Translations under genes and position numbers: made by a program | Notes under the pieces: generated by a model | Told to the model about the DNA's origin: nothing | Seen by the model: the letters and a program-made list of their open reading frames with translations, nothing else | The model's database searches: none | Assembly (NCBI GenBank): GCA_000727475.1 | Contig: KL647322.1 | Coordinates: 556,948-620,947 of the forward strand | Source: Sarcocystis neurona | Lineage: Eukaryota > Apicomplexa > Conoidasida > Eucoccidiorida > Sarcocystidae | Length of the DNA: 64,000 bases | Direction of reading: 5' to 3' | Part shown: positions 1 to 10,655 of the stretch, piece by piece | Numbering within the stretch: position 1 is the first letter of the stretch | How the letters are laid out: every line of letters starts with the position of its first letter

Positions 1-951
1 GGGAGGGGACGACAGAGAGACAGAGAGAGACAGACACACACATATATATATGTAGATACATAAGGGCCTATACATATGGAGAGAAAGATGTATATGCACA
101 TATATATATATATATAGATACAGTAGGGGGCTACACGTATGGAGAGAAAGATGTATATGCACATATATATATATATATATATATGTATGTTTTGAGAGCG
201 GGATAAAGAGAAACAGAGGGAGCATATATATATATATATATATATGTNNNNNNNNNNNNNNNNNNNNNNNNNNNNNNNNNNNNNNNNNNNNNNNNNNNNN
301 NNNNNNNNNNNNNNNNNNNNNNNNNNNNNNNNNNNNNNNNNNNNNNNNNNNNNNNNNNNNNNNNNNNNNNNNNNNNNNNNNNNNNNNNNNNNNNNNNNNN
401 NNNNNNNNNNNNNNNNNNNNNNNNNNNNNNNNNNNNNNNNNNNNNNNNNNNNNNNNNNNNNNNNNNNNNNNNNNNNNNNNNNNNNNNNNNNNNNNNNNNN
501 NNNNNNNNNNNNNNNNNNNNNNNNNNNNNNNNNNNNNNNNNNNNNNNNNNNNNNNNNNNNNNNNNNNNNNNNNNNNNNNNNNNNNNNNNNNNNNNNNNNN
601 NNNNNNNNNNNNNNNNNNNNNNNNNNNNNNNNNNNNNNNNNNNNNNNNNNNNNNNNNNNNNNNNNNNNNNNNNNNNNNNNNNNNNNNNNNNNNNNNNNNN
701 NNNNNNNNNNNNNNNNNNNNNNNNNNNNNNNNNNNNNNNNNNNNNNNNNNNNNNNNNNNNNNNNNNNNNNNNNNNNNNNNNNNNNNNNNNNNNNNNNNNN
801 NNNNNNNNNNNNNNNNNNNNNNNNNNNNNNNNNNNNNNNNNNNNNNNNNNNNNNNNNNNGATGTATATGCACATATATATACGTATATATATATATATAC
901 ATAGAGGCCTACACATATGGAGAGAAAGATGCATATGCACATATACATACG

Positions 952-982
<31 letters not shown>

Positions 983-1028
983 GTAGACACATAGGGGGCT
1001 ACACGTATGGAGAGAAAGATGTATATGC

Positions 1029-1064
<36 letters not shown>

Positions 1065-1480
1065 TAAAGAGAAACAGAGAGAAGCATACATATATATACG
1101 TATATATATATGTAGATCCATAGAGGCCTATACATATGGAGAGAAAGATGTATATGCACATATATATATATATAAATGTGGAGAGAGAGATAAAGAGAAA
1201 CAGAGAGAAGCATACAAATATATTTATATATATATATAGATAGATCCATAGAGGGCTACATGTATGGCCTCTATGAGAGAAAGATGAATATGCACATATA
1301 TATATACATTATATATATAAGTGTAGAGAGAGGGATAAAGAGAAACAGAGGGAAGCATATATATATATATATATATATGTAGATCCATAGAGGCCTATAC
1401 ATGTGGAGAGAAAGATGTATATGCACATATATATATAAATATAGAGATAGATATATGCACACGCATACATTTATACATAT
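1..1480. repeat. Minisatellite array with AT-rich spacers
   Basis: A unit of roughly 100-130 bp is repeated. Its core reads gagagaaagatgtatatgca, is preceded by a 'ggcctacacatatg'-like segment and followed by (TA)n and a 'gataaagagaaacagagag' segment. Cores are visible near 80, 140, 915, 1010, 1140, 1275 and 1405. The array is interrupted by an assembly gap, so its true copy number is unknown. Open frames across it are artefacts of TA repeats. Confidence 0.85.
248..859. other. Assembly gap (612 N)
   Basis: A run of N lies inside the minisatellite array, flanked by TA repeats on the left and by a repeat core on the right. It is almost certainly an unresolved part of the same array. Confidence 0.99.
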
Positions 1481-3134
1481 ATATATGTAGAGAGAGAGAG
1501 GTAGATGGATAGATACACAGGGGCATACACACGGAGAGTATGAGACACATATGTATACATATGCAGAGAAATAGAGAAAGGGGGATAGAGGGGGGCAGAG
1601 AGAGACAGAAATCCATATATAGAGAGATAGACAGAAAAATAACTAGAGGGGCAGATACACATTATAACGTGGGCTTGTCTCACACACACACACACACACA
1701 CACACTGATACACGTATGAATGTGTACGTATTACATATAAAGACGCAGACATATACACGTATGTAAGTAGATAGGCAAATAGATGGAAAGGTGCGTACCG
1801 TCGGCTTGTCTTACACACGAATCGGTAGATGTATGAATGTGTATGTATTACGTACACGTATGTACAAATACAGGTATATGTGCACGTGCACCACACACGT
1901 ATATATATATGCGCCATTATACGCAGCCACACATAAACACGTACGCATTTCTCCGCATGCTTCTGCTCTCCGCAGTACTTTGCAATATACGTCCAAGTGT
2001 GTAAGTGTGTAAGTGTGTGTGTATTCAGATGTATATAGACGTGTATATCGTCAGACCTATACACCTAGCCATATACATATATATATATATATATATGTAC
2101 GCACAAAAATGATATATGTAAGACGTCTGCAGAGTGAGTACGACACTAGAAAACGAGAGACTTTTCATATTTTCACCATTTTTTGGGTGAACACAACACG
2201 GGGGTGAAGAGAGAAGACCACGGGGAAGAGAAGCAGCAGAGTAAATAAAGGAAAAAAATGTCGTATTTGTATCTCAGCAACTGGTGCGCCTCCTTCAGCA
2301 ACTACATGCAGAAGTCGAGGAACAAACCGCTACGTGCGTTCTTCCACACTACCGCACTACGACACGTACACATACAAACTCATACACAAGCACCGCCATA
2401 CACATATATATATATATATGTATATTACGTACATATGTTAGTCCACATGTGTGAACGCATGCACGTTGTTTTGTCTGGGGACGAGGAAAACAGACGTCTA
2501 TACATATGTACACGCATGTATAAACAGACATATAAATGCGCCCGCGTTGTTCCGTACTGAAGCGGCGTCATACAGAGGTGACGTAATAATATATACTTAT
2601 ATACGCATATATATATATGCATAGGGGGATATAGAAGAACCCGTACGCAATACATTTACGGCTGAACACTGCACAGCTATCTGCGTCTCTGTGTTCGCAT
2701 TTATATATATACATATAAATTACCTATAGAGAAGCATGTGCGTTGATCATCTACACCCATGCGCGTCGTACACTAATATATATATATATATATCTGCATC
2801 TGTGTGTTCGTATTGATATACATATATATAGAAGCTAATAACAATGTCGCATATATATGTAGTGAACGATACTTTTCTATCTCTCTGTGACAAACCGTAT
2901 ATCTATACGCATGTATACAAATACAGATATATATATATGTAACTATACGGCACGCATGGGTACAGATGATTAACGCGCACTGGCTTGTCTATATAGGCAG
3001 CTTTGATGACGTAGATATATATATATATATATACGTAGCGAGAGCGGAAAAGGGAGATTGGGACAGAGAGAGAGATACACGTGGCGTATCTGCGTGTGTT
3101 CGGTATTTCTTCTCTGCGGACAGAGTAGACTTAC
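1481..3134. other. Microsatellite-rich stretch without a confident gene
   Basis: It contains a perfect (CA)n tract at 1681-1705 and many short TA tracts (2080-2096, 2405-2420, 2780-2795, 3017-3033). A short plus-strand open frame starts at ATG 2258 and could end at a weak donor near 2335, but nothing in it is recognisable. The right part is presumably intron of the minus-strand gene whose exon ends at 3135. Confidence 0.5.
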
Positions 3135-3556
3135 CTGCACTTGTCCCGTATTTCTCTGCCAATGTGCTCCCTGATGGCGTCCCTTTCTTTTTTCTCGAGA
3201 CGGGTAAGCTGCTGTACTTCAAAATATTCGATGCGCTTCCCCGTCCGTTCGTGGACCCACTCTGGGCTGAGCTGCTGTCTCTGTGCTTCTCTCTCTTTCT
3301 CTGCTCTTGCTGCTGCTGTTCCTCTGCCGTCGCCTTCTGCTGCTGCTGCTCGTCCATCCTCAGCCCCGCACGTCTTACGCAGCACGTGCGGCACCGCTGC
3401 ACCGGCACCGGCAGCAGCAGCAGCAGGAGCGGCAGCAGGAGCAGGGGCGGCAGCAGCAGGAAAGTGGAGAGCAGAAGAAGAAGAGGTAGCGCAGCCGGAG
3501 GAGGGAGACGGAGAAGACGAAGAAGAAGCGCAGGACTCTTTCTGCTGGTGCTGCAT
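3135..3556 (-). CDS. Exon of an unrecognised minus-strand gene
   Basis: Reading leftward, an open frame begins at ATG 3556 and runs to a textbook donor, TGCAG|GTAAGTC, with the exon ending at 3135 in phase 2. It gives about 140 residues. The first ~95 are Ala/Ser/Pro/Gly-rich low complexity. The last ~45 look like ordinary protein, with a WVHERTGKRIEYF segment and then a charged, probably helical stretch ending REIRDKC. An alternative start is a spliced one: a good acceptor (cctcctcaaaatgcag) would begin the exon at 3550. I could not find the next exon and do not recognise the family. Codon-3 GC and repeat style match the other coding exons here. Confidence 0.6.
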
Positions 3557-5899
3557 TTTGAGGAGGGGGAGAATATCCTTGAAACTGCCACGAAGAAAAG
3601 GAAAAAGTAGAGGACGGGGAAGCGACAGGCGCGAACAAACGCGCCACCACCCAGGAAGAAGAAAATGCGTCTACATACGCACATGCTAAACCACCACCTC
3701 CGTCTCCGTCTCCACGGACAACACAGACGTACGTTTTTGTTTATAAATATATCTCTAGGCGGGTCCGCATCTCTTTGTAGGCGCACCCGTGTGAACCTTT
3801 CTCCTATATACGCATATATAGACTTTTCTATGCTTGCATATTTTTTGAAACATATACGTCTGCTTCAGGGAGAGACACAAATAATGACGTATCTGATGTG
3901 TCTCTCTCTATGTGTACATACGTACACCTTCACGAACACACATATACATATGTGTGCTTTCTTGAGAACTTATCTGCCCTAACATATATATATATATACG
4001 GAAGTGTATCACAGGTATCGACCGCACTTGTCGTGTCTCTATCTCTCCCACTTTCTCTTTCTCTATCTCGATGCAGAAAATGTAAGTTTCTCTTCACATA
4101 GAGAAATTGACGTTTATTCTTCATCTCCCCAGGACACTTTTGCGTGTGCGGAACAAAGAAAGGAAGATGGGCCTTCCGCATTCAAAATTCTACCCTGCTA
4201 CAGAATGACGCTCTTCTATACGTACACACAGGCACCTCGTGCGTTTTCCACACATTCGTCAAGTCGTATGAAGCCTGGTTTTATACACATGCATACACGG
4301 GTATTTTGTGTACACACATACACACACATACATATATGCAGACTTTATGGAGTGGGATGAGAAGACGTAAAATTACGAACGGTAATCTTAGAGGAGAAAA
4401 AAGCAAGACGTTGTGTCCCGCGTTCTATCCGCAGAATATTTGTTCTTGCACAAGGGGCAGATAGGGAAGCACCCACGTCGTTCTGCACGGAAAAACGTGA
4501 CTATACACGTGTCACGTCCGAAATCTGTATCTACTCACGTATATACGTGTGCACACAAGATACATGTACAAGAACATTAATAAGTTAAAACGCACGACAT
4601 ACACAAGCACGAAGAGGTCAAAATATATATATCTATATGTATATGTAGTGTATGTGAAAGAAAGGTGTGTACGTCTACAGTGTCAAATGGGATTACATGA
4701 TATCGTAACTATACTGTCTCTAGTGGTTACACGAATATATATTTTATATATACATATATATATATATATATGCTGAGGAGTGTGTGTGTGTGTGTGTATC
4801 CCTATATACATCTATACGCACGTACGTTAAGGCGAAAGAAAGGTGATGTAGGGAGATCAAAAGTTTTGTTGGTTTGGAATTACAAATAGAAAGGGACTGC
4901 AACCTAACCACAGGATGTATGTAGTTGAAAAATGAGAGACAGAGAGACCACTTTTGTATACTTTGGGTGAGAATGGCCCGCGACGAAATTTTCGCGACGC
5001 TTGTGGTCATGCCAAACCCAAAAGGGGTCGGCGACAACGCCTCGAAGGGGAACAGAAAAGGAGAAGGAAACGCATTCACTACCGGGGGAACTCCGCGGAG
5101 TGGAAGTAGAAGTACTTTTACACACGCCGTTAATACGGATATTTATAATAACGAAACAGCTGTTCCAGGAAAAATGAGGAAAAAACGAGGAACGGGAACA
5201 CCTGGACGACGGCGATGTGTGCTTACGCATAAAGAGTGTCTCTACATACATGGAGCACAAGGGAACAAAATCGCGAAAGAAAAGAGAGTTGCTGGCGGGG
5301 TGTAGAAATCTCGCTGTGTGTGCTGTGCAGAAGTGCGCACAGCTCCGAAAGCCTCGGCGTAAACAGAACAACATTAGCCGTGAAGACTGTCGACACGCTT
5401 GAAGCTTCTCCAACGTGGGATCAGTACAGGCACGCCGTTCACTCTGAGAGTAGTAGTACACTGGAGCACTTTCAGTGTACGATAACAAACCTTACGACTT
5501 CAAACATACAGACGTGTACTCCCGTAGGTAGTTCTCTCTATTAGTACGCGGCCGCCTGTGTGTAAGTCTCCAGATATCTGTGTGTCACTCCAGACGTCGA
5601 TGATAGACGCTCCGACAAAACAAAATGCACGTCACCAGCGTTGCGCTGTGGTGTGTTGCCGCTCGTTGGCGGTTTTTGTAAAACCCAGGATTCCTGAAGT
5701 GACTCTTTCATACTCCGACAGACTGACCCGCCACAGCGCCACGTGAGGAAAAGAGCATCACTCCACTGAAGAGCACTGAAGAGTTTCCGGAGCATTCAGT
5801 CACACACAAAAGTCCACAGCTTAAAATACCAACGGTCAAGCGTACCCTTGTATTTGACCGTACCATCTTGAGCGCGCTGAGAACAATAGGACCGGGGCC

Positions 5900-5921
5900 G
5901 GCTGAACGGCGCCGTTCAGCC
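5900..5921. repeat. Perfect 22-bp palindrome
   Basis: The half-site ggctgaacggc is followed directly by its exact reverse complement, with no loop. The GC-rich flanks extend the symmetry imperfectly (gggcc on the left, agggcc on the right). It could form a cruciform or be a dimeric protein site. No neighbouring gene explains it. Confidence 0.8.
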
Positions 5922-6986
5922 AGGGCCGCGTATTTGCCATGCTACCCGGGAAGTCACAGAATTATTTAAACTGTCCTGCGCAGTAACTGGAGAACCATTA
6001 AGTCTCCACAAAAGCACACAAGACATCGAAACTTCCGGGTCCTGTTGAAGTCCTAGAGGGGTGAAGGCAAAAAGTGATAATTCACAGAAAGCAGCGCGAA
6101 TGTAAACCTGAGCTTACAGTATGTAATATTAGACTTTGTCCGAAGTTCAGTCCGCACGAATTCTAAATAATCACGTGTATTTCTCTGTTTCGGGAAGTAG
6201 TTTCACCCATGCAGCTTCCGGGTTTTCCTGTCGTGGCATGCGCTTGGTTGCTACCGCGTGCACGCCCGTCTGGCGCTCCCAGACTCTGACATACCCGATC
6301 CAAGCATTGTAGACTCCCTGCAAATTCGCATCCACTACAAAAAACTACGTCCTGTGTGGCCTGCCCGGCTGTGGAATTCCTCGACTACCCGTGAAAAGGG
6401 AAATGTGAATGAGCTCTGGTTACTGCGGATCTCCACGGCACTGGGAATGCACACGTGCGTACGTACAGCGAAGAAATCAACGTCAGGTTGCAGCTGTTTA
6501 CGTGGAGCGAAACGTGGTGTGATCTGCGTCCTTGAACAGAGGTTGTGAATGTTTCCAGGCGTGCTCCTTTGTGTCACAGCGCGTCACACCATCAGAGGCA
6601 ACTGTGCTCCTTTCAGGCGCCCATGTCGTGATCCTAAATATAAATGAAGTCGCGATAATCCTCTGGTTCAGCTACGGTTACCCGAACTGTTTTCCCTGCT
6701 CCGTGCTTATCGGGTCTCTGTAGCTCAAAGTTCATTTTACGAAAACCTGGTGTTGTCAGGGTGGAACTGCTGCACAAGTAAAGATTTAGATGTGCAAAAT
6801 TGGTGGTCGTAACGTGAGAAATCGAAAAAGTTGCCTCCGTCGTGCTTTCTGCCGCCGGCTCTTACGGATAAAAATGCGTTGATCCCACGTCGCTCGTGTT
6901 GTTTCTTAGGAGCTCTTCATCTACCTCCCTCAGCAGGCTTGCTACGTTCGGAAGTACAAAACAGACTATCTACGTGAAATCGAGTT

Positions 6987-7195
6987 ATTGAAAGTGAAGC
7001 TTCTCGTCCATACGTTCTCACACCGCAAGGAGATGCCCGTGGTCCGCATCTCCTAGACGAGACTGAACAATCTAAAGAATTTGGTGGACCGGACAAAGGA
7101 CACGTTCTACGTAGAATCCAAAAACGTCTCACGTTGGGAAAGTCTTCAGTATGGCTCTTCCGAAGGAAACACTCTAACCAGAAGATAGAACATCC
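6987..7195 (+). pseudogene. Possible relic of a Ty3/gypsy-type integrase zinc-binding region
   Basis: In the plus frame, an interrupted reading contains the segment FGGPDKGHVLRRIQKRLTL preceded by HLLDETEQ. The spacing and character recall the HHCC zinc-binding part of Ty3/gypsy integrases (leucine-rich lead-in with His, then GH.G..KT..RI..R). The expected Cys pair is not preserved and stops lie upstream and downstream. This is a resemblance judged by eye, not an alignment. Chromovirus-type elements are known from Eimeria. The match could be chance. Confidence 0.3.
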
Positions 7196-8054
7196 GTACA
7201 AAGATAGGGTTTTTTATGGACGCCGTTAAAGGGAGATGATGTACTGCAGGAAGAGGAAGTAGCTTAATGGGATTCTGCGAGCAACACCGGTGGTACCTGA
7301 GAATCCATGAAAATAGTATCCATCTGAGTTTTTACTGACCGAAGTGAGTCCACTCCGTTGCTTACATCTGCATTACGCGCGACAGAATCTAAAATAATCC
7401 GAAACACAGGATTTCTGTTACTAACATCAATGTTGTCCTGAATCAAGGTTTTTTTTTTCACACGTGACTATTGTAGTCGCATCTCCTCCTCATTTCCTCC
7501 GCTGTAAGGTCCCAATTAGTTTGTGCAGAGGCTAGGAGAGTGGACTTGTGTGCGAGTTTCTTGTTGTGCTACTCTGCATCACCGGATGCTTTTTCACGCA
7601 CGAGCCGTAAGTCTGCCTCCTAAATCAGTATTTATACATATAGGGATGCATGCGTCAGTGTTCTAATGTCTACAAATTGGCAGATATGTACCAGTCTTTT
7701 TTCAAAAGTGGACCTATCTCCGTGTCTGCTTGCACCCCATTCTATTTTAGTGCTCTTCATTCAGCCACAGCGGGTTGCTGGCAAGTGTTTCTGCCTCTTA
7801 CCTTTATGTATGCCTATATGTGCATAGATGTCTATGTGTTTATGTATATATATGCATATAGATAGATACACACACACACACACCGACACAAGCACATGCA
7901 TATATGAGTAAATATCTGTGTCCAGCTGCTAATTTCTCTACAAATGCAAACAGCGTGGTATTGGCTTCTCCTGTCGACAGTCTGAATTTTTCGTCGAGAC
8001 GCACAGGAAGATCCTGCCCTCGGCTCTATTTGTCTTTTTGTGTGTATAGAAAAG

Positions 8055-8508
8055 ATGCAGTTTTCTCGATCGGTGCTTGCTGCCACACGGCGGCGAGACG
8101 TGCTACTTCCTCGGCGTCTGCCTTGGTCAAGGACATCGTCTCGTTTGCCGCGCCACAGCGGCAAAAAAAGTTGTCTTCTGTCGACGAACGGAAGCGAAAA
8201 AACGTGTGGAAACTTGACTACTGTCTTGTCGCCCGCAAAGCCTCCCTCGCAACCGTTTTTTTCTCCTCTCTCTCCAACGAAATCTCAGCTGTTCTTCGTG
8301 CGAACAGACCAGGCGTCCGCACGTGCTCGCGTCTGCGCCGGAGTGGTGAAAATGAGGAATGAACAAATAGCCCCATCAGCCTCTCGATTTGCTCTGGCTC
8401 CTGTGCTGTGTAAATTGGCGGCCGGTGGTCAGCAGACGGCCGCTCTTTCTACCAGCAGCACTTCATCTACAACTCCTGCTTCTTCTTCTCCTTCTCCCTC
8501 TGCCGCGG
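8055..8508 (+). CDS. Glutaredoxin exon 1 (leader and linker)
   Basis: 454 nt, 151 codons plus one base. It encodes the Arg-rich leader and the Ser/Ala/Pro linker. The donor chosen is GCGG|GTAGGC. Two further GTs, at about 8525 and 8541, are also in phase 1 and would lengthen the linker by a few residues without changing the domain. Confidence 0.7.
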
Positions 8509-10655
8509 GTAGGCCGCAGACGGGGAGTGCGCAGAAAATTCGTTGACGTTGTCAGGCTCTGCATTAAAAGCTGTACACACACGTAGGTGTGGGTTTCTGT
8601 ATACGCATGTGTGTGTGCGCGGGCGTGAAGACGCCAAGAGCAAAGAATCTTTTTTGCTGTGCTCGGCACCTGCCGAATTTGAGAAAAAAAGAGACGTGAA
8701 CAGACAGGCAAGTGATTCAAAAGAAGGGAAGGATAAACGTAAGGCGTGGGTGTGTGTGTGTGTCAGCCTGGTGGCTAGCAGGTAGCACTTCTCTTCGTAC
8801 ACTCCCGCTCTTCTTCTCTTGCCTCTCCTGCTACGGTGGGACTCTCCGTCCAATTATCAGCGTGGGAACTTCAACAGCTGCTAGGGCGGTACAGAGGGAG
8901 GTGTGTCCATGAAATGGTGTGTTTCTCTTTTTCTCTCTCTCTTTCTCTTTCGAGTAAGCGGCAGAAGGATGAACTTTTAAAATACGTTCAACTGGGGGAT
9001 TAATGTCTACGTTCGTGTGTACACGCTTGTTCGATCAGTAGAATAGTACCTAACAAACACGTAGAGAAATTGCTTTTACGTCAGTGTATAGAGAGACGCA
9101 CACTTTATCCCACTATCTAATAACTCAGGTGACGCGCACGTGCACGTTGTACATGTTCTCCTATAAGTATACTTATGTATGTATATATGCGCAAATTTCT
9201 ATGTAAGTATATTTGTCTGTACTCCCAATACATATATGTAGATACGTGTATGTATTACATTTCCCACATATGTGTATATTTGCAGGCGTTTACGGACAGA
9301 AATAAACAAATATCTATGTCGTTTTGCGCGGGTCTGAAATTGGTGCAAACGTATTTATAGTTGTGTCTGTGTGTGTCCAGCTGCAGACCACACAGATGTG
9401 TACGTCGGTGGCGGTGTGTGTATTGGCCGACCGTGTGTGTACGTACCTACACAGGTTCAACGGGAGAGGAAAGCAGCGACGACGGTTCCGCGGTGAGTCG
9501 TTCTCTGTCTTTTTTATGAGGTAGCCTGTCCAAGTAGATATTCAGAAAGGTCCTTTTTTCAATCGGTCAAATTCCAAAAAAAAATGGGGCTGTACAAAAT
9601 TGAGGACTGACTGACACTGTATCCATGCTGCGCATAAAACGCAGGCTCTGATTAACTGCTGTTGATTCTCCCTGCATGAGATACGGAGAGTTCCAGTATT
9701 TATGCGGACACATAACTAGAACGTCCTCTTTCGCCTACTCTCGTTGTGTTTATGTAACTATCTGTCTATGGTGGACGGTAATATCCCGTGAGCTGAACAC
9801 ACGTGCGTGAGTGTGTGTGTGTGTGTGTGTGCACCCGTGTATACGTATGCATATATAGATATTTTCATCTGGGCCTTTCTCTCGCTGTCTGTGTCTGTCG
9901 TTGTTTGTCTTTATCTCTGCAATCCTCTTTGTCTCACATTATACGTGGGCGTCGAATTTAGTAATATCGGGACATGCTCGTGCGCACAAATGTAGATGTG
10001 TTCATGTTGGTCTCTCTTCCTCTCTCTCTGTCTCTTGATCTACGCATACACATATACACGTGCATACGTGTATACTTGTATGTATGGAGATGTGTGTGCG
10101 CGTCACATGTTTGATCACGTAGATGTAACGCGGAGTATGTTTTGTTTGCGTTCTCTGCATTGGTGACCGTCGACCGTCACGCACCCGGTTTATATTTCTC
10201 TGTCCACGTCGGCTGCCGTCGGCATCTTATTCAGCTACTGTCGTTGTAGTGTGTTCTCTTGTTTCCTCCCCAACTTGCGTCTTTCCTATCTTTGACTTCT
10301 TTCTGCGCGGCTGCAGCACCTGCGTTCCAAGCTCGATGAACTCGTTAACAGCACTGCTGTAGTGCTGTTTATGAAAGGGTCACCGCAGGCACCGCAGTGC
10401 GGGTTTTCTGCCCGAGCTGTTGCGATGCTGGAAGCTATCGATATAGCTGACTACACATTCATTAATATTCTGAAATATCCTCAGATTCGGGCCTTAGCAA
10501 AAGAACACTTCGGATGGCCGACGTACCCGCTGCTTATCGTCGGCGGAGAAGTTGTTGGCGGCGTCGACATCATGGAAGAACTAACCAAGACTGGGCAGTT
10601 GAAAAGAGATATTCAAAAGGCAGTCGAAACGCACAAAAAGACACAAAGCGGCTAA
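8055..10655 (+). CDS. Monothiol glutaredoxin, CGFS type, mitochondrial (GRX5-like), whole gene
   Basis: Join 8055-8508, 9455-9492, 10317-10655, giving 276 residues and stop TAA. The family binds a glutathione-ligated [2Fe-2S] cluster and passes it on in the mitochondrial ISC pathway. Residues 165-276 form the glutaredoxin domain: KG at 184-185, active-site CGFS at 192-195, WPTYP at 231-235 and GG..VGG..D at 240-248, which are the glutathione-binding elements. The first ~40 residues are rich in Arg, Ser and Leu with almost no acid (MQFSRSVLAATRRR), a typical mitochondrial presequence. Residues ~40-164 are Ser/Ala/Pro-rich linker. There is no thioredoxin domain, so it is not a PICOT/GRX3 type. 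The start is the first ATG of the open frame. All three exon phases agree. An apicoplast location cannot be excluded, but no signal peptide is visible. Confidence 0.85.
8509..10316 (+). other. Two glutaredoxin introns
   Basis: Intron 1 (8509-9454, 946 bp) and intron 2 (9493-10316, 824 bp). They hold short GT and TA tracts (for example about 8748-8765 and 9809-9832) but far less repeat than the EFL1 introns. Confidence 0.7.
9455..9492 (+). CDS. Glutaredoxin exon 2 (38-nt micro-exon)
   Basis: It is bounded by a clear acceptor (acgtacctacacag|GT) and a consensus donor (CCGCG|GTGAGT). Two bases complete the split codon from exon 1, then 12 codons encode STGEESSDDGSA and end in phase 0, exactly as exon 3 requires. 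It is a hydrophilic tether just before the glutaredoxin domain. Confidence 0.75.
10317..10655 (+). CDS. Glutaredoxin exon 3 (catalytic domain)
   Basis: It starts after ttctgcgcggctgcag|CAC, the only AG after an in-frame TGA at 10293, so the acceptor is forced. It encodes HLRSKLDELVNST and then the whole CGFS domain to TAA. The domain is complete and undamaged. Confidence 0.95.
   Translation, partial: HLRSKLDELVNSTAVVLFMKGSPQAPQCGFSARAVAMLEAIDIADYTFINILKYPQIRALAKEHFGWPTYPLLIVGGEVVGGVDIMEELTKTGQLKRDIQKAVETHKKTQSG

Larger units (their letters stand above)
3557..8054. other. Unique, microsatellite-poor stretch without a confident gene
   Basis: Apart from minor TA/CA tracts near 3985, 4620 and 4745-4795, this is non-repetitive sequence with only short open frames on both strands and no convincing exon pairs. 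The part from about 4800 to 7600 has the look of decayed sequence. It contains an integrase-like relic (6987-7195) and a perfect palindrome (5900-5921), entered separately. Confidence 0.5.

Noticed and set aside
131..1249. Long minus-strand open frame rich in Ile, Tyr and His
   Set aside because: It consists of TA/CA repeats and runs through an N gap, so there is no protein signal.
2258..2560. Plus-strand frame MSYLYLSNWCASFSNYMQ
   Set aside because: It is plausible as a first exon, but the donor is weak, no partner exon was found, and the minus frames are equally open.
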